19,248 bases of DNA from Pavlovales sp. CCMP2436 (Eukaryota > Haptophyta > Pavlovophyceae > Pavlovales). Below are positions 16,745-19,248 of this stretch, piece by piece. The notes under the pieces are model-generated. The model searched no databases. It was given only the letters and a program-made list of their open reading frames with translations, and had not been told where the DNA came from. The DNA lies in NCBI GenBank assembly GCA_026770615.1, contig MU631308.1, positions 126,197-145,444 of the forward strand, read 5' to 3'. Within the stretch, counting starts at the first letter, position 1, and each line of letters opens with the position of its first letter. Both the position numbers and the translations under genes were made by a program.

Positions 16745-17172
16745 GCGTAAATTAAAAAATAGGTCATACATACAATGAGATACGGTTATCGGTGCTGGGC
16801 AGTGGTCCCTAATCCAAATGTAACTCAGCTCTTTGGCGAAGTCAAGCGCCCAGGGGACGACAGGGTCGACGACTCGCCCCCGTTCTCCTCCGAGCCTCTC
16901 CTCCGAGCCAGGGACGCCTTCCCCTCCCCCGGACTCGGATCGCTTTGTAAAAGATTGGAACCGTGGGAGGTATTTGGCGGTTTTGATTTGAGCTAGGGGC
17001 GAAATTGCTGCCCCGAGCTCGGCGAGGATCCGCACACGATGGGTGGCGTCCCCGAAGAAGCGGGCGAGCGCGTTGAGCTTCCTGCTGCTCAGGCCCTGAT
17101 TCACAGACTCGCCAATAATATAAATATACGGCGAGACCGACTCCACCTCTTCAATTTCCTCCAGCGAGTCCA
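16745..17172 (-). CDS. Continuation exon, likely of the 17.1-18.3 kb gene
   Basis: The minus frame reads RYLDSLEEIEEVESVSPYIY, ESVNQGLSSRKLNALARFFG, RVRILAELGAAISPLAQIKT and WALDFAKELSYIWIRDHC. It looks like genuine mixed-composition protein. It is one frame off the preceding gene, with the change at the GCC-repeat (17,173-17,270), so either the repeat length is wrong in this assembly or the gene is frameshifted. Near 16,745-16,780 the frame reaches AT-rich sequence with candidate GT donors (GTATCT, GTATGT), suggesting splicing to the fibre-like segment downstream; the exact junction is not settled. Confidence 0.45.
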
Positions 17173-18313
17173 AATACCGCCGCGCTCGCCACCGCCGCCG
17201 CCGCTGCGCTCGCCGCCGCCGCCGCGCTCGCCGCCGCCGCCGCCGCGCTCGCCGCCGCCGCCCTATCGAGAAGAGCTCTAATCTCAGCTTGCAGAGCGAG
17301 TATCACCGGCCTGGCCACGCAACTCACTTGGTGCCTCCGCATATTCGATGCGATTTCTGTGGCGTAGGAGCACTCGCACCGCCGCATCTCAAAATACGGC
17401 GTGCTTGAGACCGGCGCGGGCGTGCCCGGTCCGTTCGCCATGGCGCCCAGCGCCGCAGGGCTGGCCAGCAGCTGCCGCTTACCAGGCGCAACCAGCGCCC
17501 AGGTCCTCGTAGCGCAAAGCGTCCCGGGCGCAGGCGAGTTCGGCTGCAGCATACTCATCAAGACCGACGTGGCCTTGCAGAAGTCCTCGAGTTTCATCTC
17601 ATCTTCGGCGTGCACGACGCGGCCGACGAAGAGCGGGGCAAAGCGGCCGTTGCAGAGACGCAGCAAGCACGTCGAGCGTGGCGGGGCGCAGCAGCACTTC
17701 TTCTCGTGGTCGGCGCCATACGTGCGCTCCACCTCGAGCGCGCCCTCGGCGATGCGGAAGACCGTCACCGGCCGTCTCGAGATGGAGACCACCGCGCGCA
17801 TGACGGAGTCCACGTCCACGTCCGCCTGGTCGGAGTGCAGCGCACGGAAGTACTCCTCCTCGTTCATCGCGGTCGAGGTGTCCGTCTTGTAGAGCGAGCG
17901 GAGCAGCGAGGTCGCCTCGTCCGTGCTGCCGATGTCGATCACAAACGGACCGGGTCTGCAGCACGGCAACGCGCAGGCCTCCATATCGGTCAGGAAGTCT
18001 TAATTGACATCCCGGTTTTATTTTTTAAAACGGAAATAGCTTTTTTAAAATTCGAATCGTCATTACCTGTGAGCGGCTTCTGCATGTGGTAGACTTTGGG
18101 TGGTGGCGCCGCCGTCTGCGAGTCAAGGGGAATGGGGGGGAGCTCTGAATCGGACACGAGCACCCCCTGGCTGCTGCTGAACAGCGTGCTCCCCGAGCGG
18201 TCGCTGTCCGAGGACGTCTCCCAGCTCTGGGGCACAGGAGGGTAGAGGTTGAGCCTATAACCCTCCGAGCCAAGGCCAAAACCCCCCGCGCCAAGTGGAC
18301 ACGTGTGGACCAT
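17151..18313 (-). CDS. Two-exon gene with zinc-finger-like motif and weak OTU-like features
   Basis: Exon 1 runs from ATG 18,313 to 18,067 (82 codons plus 1 nt: MVHTCPLGAGGFGLG...VYHMQKPLT). The intron, 18,066 to 17,999, is 68 nt, AT-rich, GTAATG...TTAAG. Exon 2 starts at 17,998 and restores the frame: KPLT-DFLTDMEACALPCC. Exon 2 encodes TDEATSLLRSLYKTD, MNEEEYFRAL, RRPVTVFRIAEG, ERTYG and CLLRLCNGRFAPLF, an order faintly like the second half of OTU cysteine proteases, but the usual catalytic His is Arg in NGRF and no DGNC motif was found, so activity is doubtful. Later MRRCECSYATEIASNMRRHQ, ending in C, resembles a C2HC finger with one residue missing. An Ala tract follows, and this frame ends at TGA 17,151; the protein probably continues in the next frame at 17,172. 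Function is unknown. Confidence 0.6.
17173..17270. repeat. GCC/GCG trinucleotide tract
   Basis: Runs of (GCC)3-6 separated by gcgct encode AAAASAAAA on the minus strand. A length change here explains the frame change between the two minus-strand protein segments. Confidence 0.75.
17999..18066 (-). other. 68-nt spliceosomal intron
   Basis: GTAATG donor, TTAAG acceptor, strongly AT-rich amid GC-rich exons. Its removal joins two open frames. Without splicing the first frame stops at 17,990. Confidence 0.65.
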
Positions 18314-18322
18314 GCCCAGCTG

Positions 18323-19248
18323 ATGGAGATGAGGCAAATAGCGAGAAGGCGGGGGTGGGTATCAGAGCAAGAAAGCAGCTACTGGCAGGTGTCTGCGATC
18401 GACTGGAGTCGTGCTCAGCAGAGAGGCTCAAAAGCGCCAAGGAGACGAGCCAAGGTCCTCCAGCGTAGAACCCGAGCCCACCTGCTTGCCGGCTGGTCAG
18501 GCGTAGCCCAGCCTGCAGCAGCTCAGCCCGCCGCCGCCCAGGGCGCTGCAGCAGCCCAGCCCCCGGGCGCACTACCGCTGCGTGTGCCGGCGGACACGCC
18601 ACAGAGTGCGCCACCGAGCGAGCCGTTGATGAGCACTGCGATACCGCTGCCGTCGCCGAGCACGCTGAGCGCTGAGCCGGCGCTAGAAAGGTGCGTTCAC
18701 CCACAACACACTGCCCAGCCGGCTCCCCAGTCCTCTCCATCGACGCCGATCCTACCGTCGCCAATGCCCACCGCCCAGCCCGCCACCCAGCTCGCCGCCG
18801 AGCCCGCCGCTGCCCAGGGCGCTGCTGCAGCCAAGCCCGCCGCCGCCTAGTGCAGTACAGCAGCTCAGCGCGCTGCCGCTCAGGATGCTCCAACAGCCCA
18901 GCCCGTCGCTGCCCAGGGTGGTGCAGCATCACGGCCCGTTGTCAACCAGGGCGCTCCAGCAGACCAGCCCGTCGCCGCCCGTGGAGCCGAAGCTCAGCCC
19001 GCCGCCCAGCCCGCTGCTGCTGAGATCGACGCGCAACACCTCGCACTGGACGTGGCCGAGCTCGTTGCTGGTCTGGAGGAGGGTTAAGAGGAGGATGTAT
19101 GGGATGAAGAAGTGGAAGGCCTGGACAAAGGTTGGAAGGCGCGCTGGGTGGAGGAAGGCCCCGTGCCCTCCGCCCTAGCACTGCCCGCCGACCAGCCCTC
19201 TGCCAATGCCGCCGCCCAGTCTGCCCCCGCCGCCTCCGCCGCAGCCTC
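18323..19248 (+). pseudogene. Ala/Gln/Pro-rich gene, 3' end beyond window
   Basis: The frame reads AQPAAAQGAAAAQPPGALP, PSEPLMSTAIPLPSPSTLSA and TAQPATQLAAEPAAAQGAA to TAG 18,848, and then continues in the same frame as AAQDAPTAQPVAAQGGAAS, EIDAQHLALDVAELVAGLEE to TAA 19,085, and again EEDVWDEEVEGLDKGWKARW to the window end. The acidic Trp-containing part looks like true protein. The start is uncertain: the ATG at 18,323 is only 9 bp from the start codon of the opposite gene, and the first 60 codons look less protein-like. No family is recognised. Confidence 0.4.

Noticed and set aside
1..19248. tRNA, rRNA or CRISPR array
   Set aside because: No cloverleaf, conserved rRNA stretch or regularly spaced short repeats with unique spacers was seen; the periodic repeats are low-complexity coding or mobile-element derived.

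Overview
The window looks like nuclear DNA from a unicellular alga or similar protist, not a prokaryote or plasmid. The coding parts are GC-rich and low in complexity (Pro/Ser, Ala, Gln). Several reading-frame breaks are explained by short AT-rich GT-AG introns of 68, 94 and 106 nt. One gene encodes a secreted Pro/Ser-rich cell-surface protein, a type common in algae, and starts in a strong Kozak context. No rRNA, tRNA, CRISPR array or bacterial operon was seen. The lineage cannot be fixed from the sequence; haptophyte-like or green algae are guesses.

Bases 1-7300 are a repeat-rich intergenic region with no convincing gene. It holds a family of short elements with CTGTCC...GGACAG ends and 9-bp target duplications (117-279, 2821-2989, 3434-3533, 3968-4134, 4781-4947). 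It also holds a tandem array of about 130-bp units (2213-3600), four of which are interrupted at the same internal site, nested segmental duplications (3938-5500), several foldback inverted repeats, and a homopolymer tract at 1846-1985 that is probably an assembly artefact.

Bases 7430-10,830 hold a head-to-head pair. On the minus strand is a two-exon gene for a 134-residue protein (7943 down to 7433). On the plus strand is a disrupted gene for signal peptide, Pro-rich linker, PPC-like domain, long Pro/Ser-rich stalk and C-terminal membrane anchor (8150-10,673). Two hairpins lie in the 206 bp between them. About 100 bp of the minus gene (end of exon 1 plus intron) recurs at 10,733-10,823, so direct repeats bracket the surface-protein gene.

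Bases 10,780-16,200 hold a frameshifted minus-strand gene joined to that second exon copy, a small minus-strand two-exon candidate (12.1-12.5 kb), a 204-bp tandem repeat, and a broken plus-strand gene of about 2.9 kb (13,286-16,201) with 7-residue Ala/Pro/Ser repeats, a helical segment and a Gln-rich tract.

Bases 16,300-19,248 hold a minus-strand gene with repeats like those of fibrous proteins, a minus-strand two-exon gene with a zinc-finger-like motif and faint OTU-like features, and the start of an Ala/Gln/Pro-rich plus-strand gene that runs off the window.

Four of these gene models carry in-frame stops, three of them with frameshifts as well. Either the locus is decaying or the assembly is error-prone. 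No shared pathway can be inferred.
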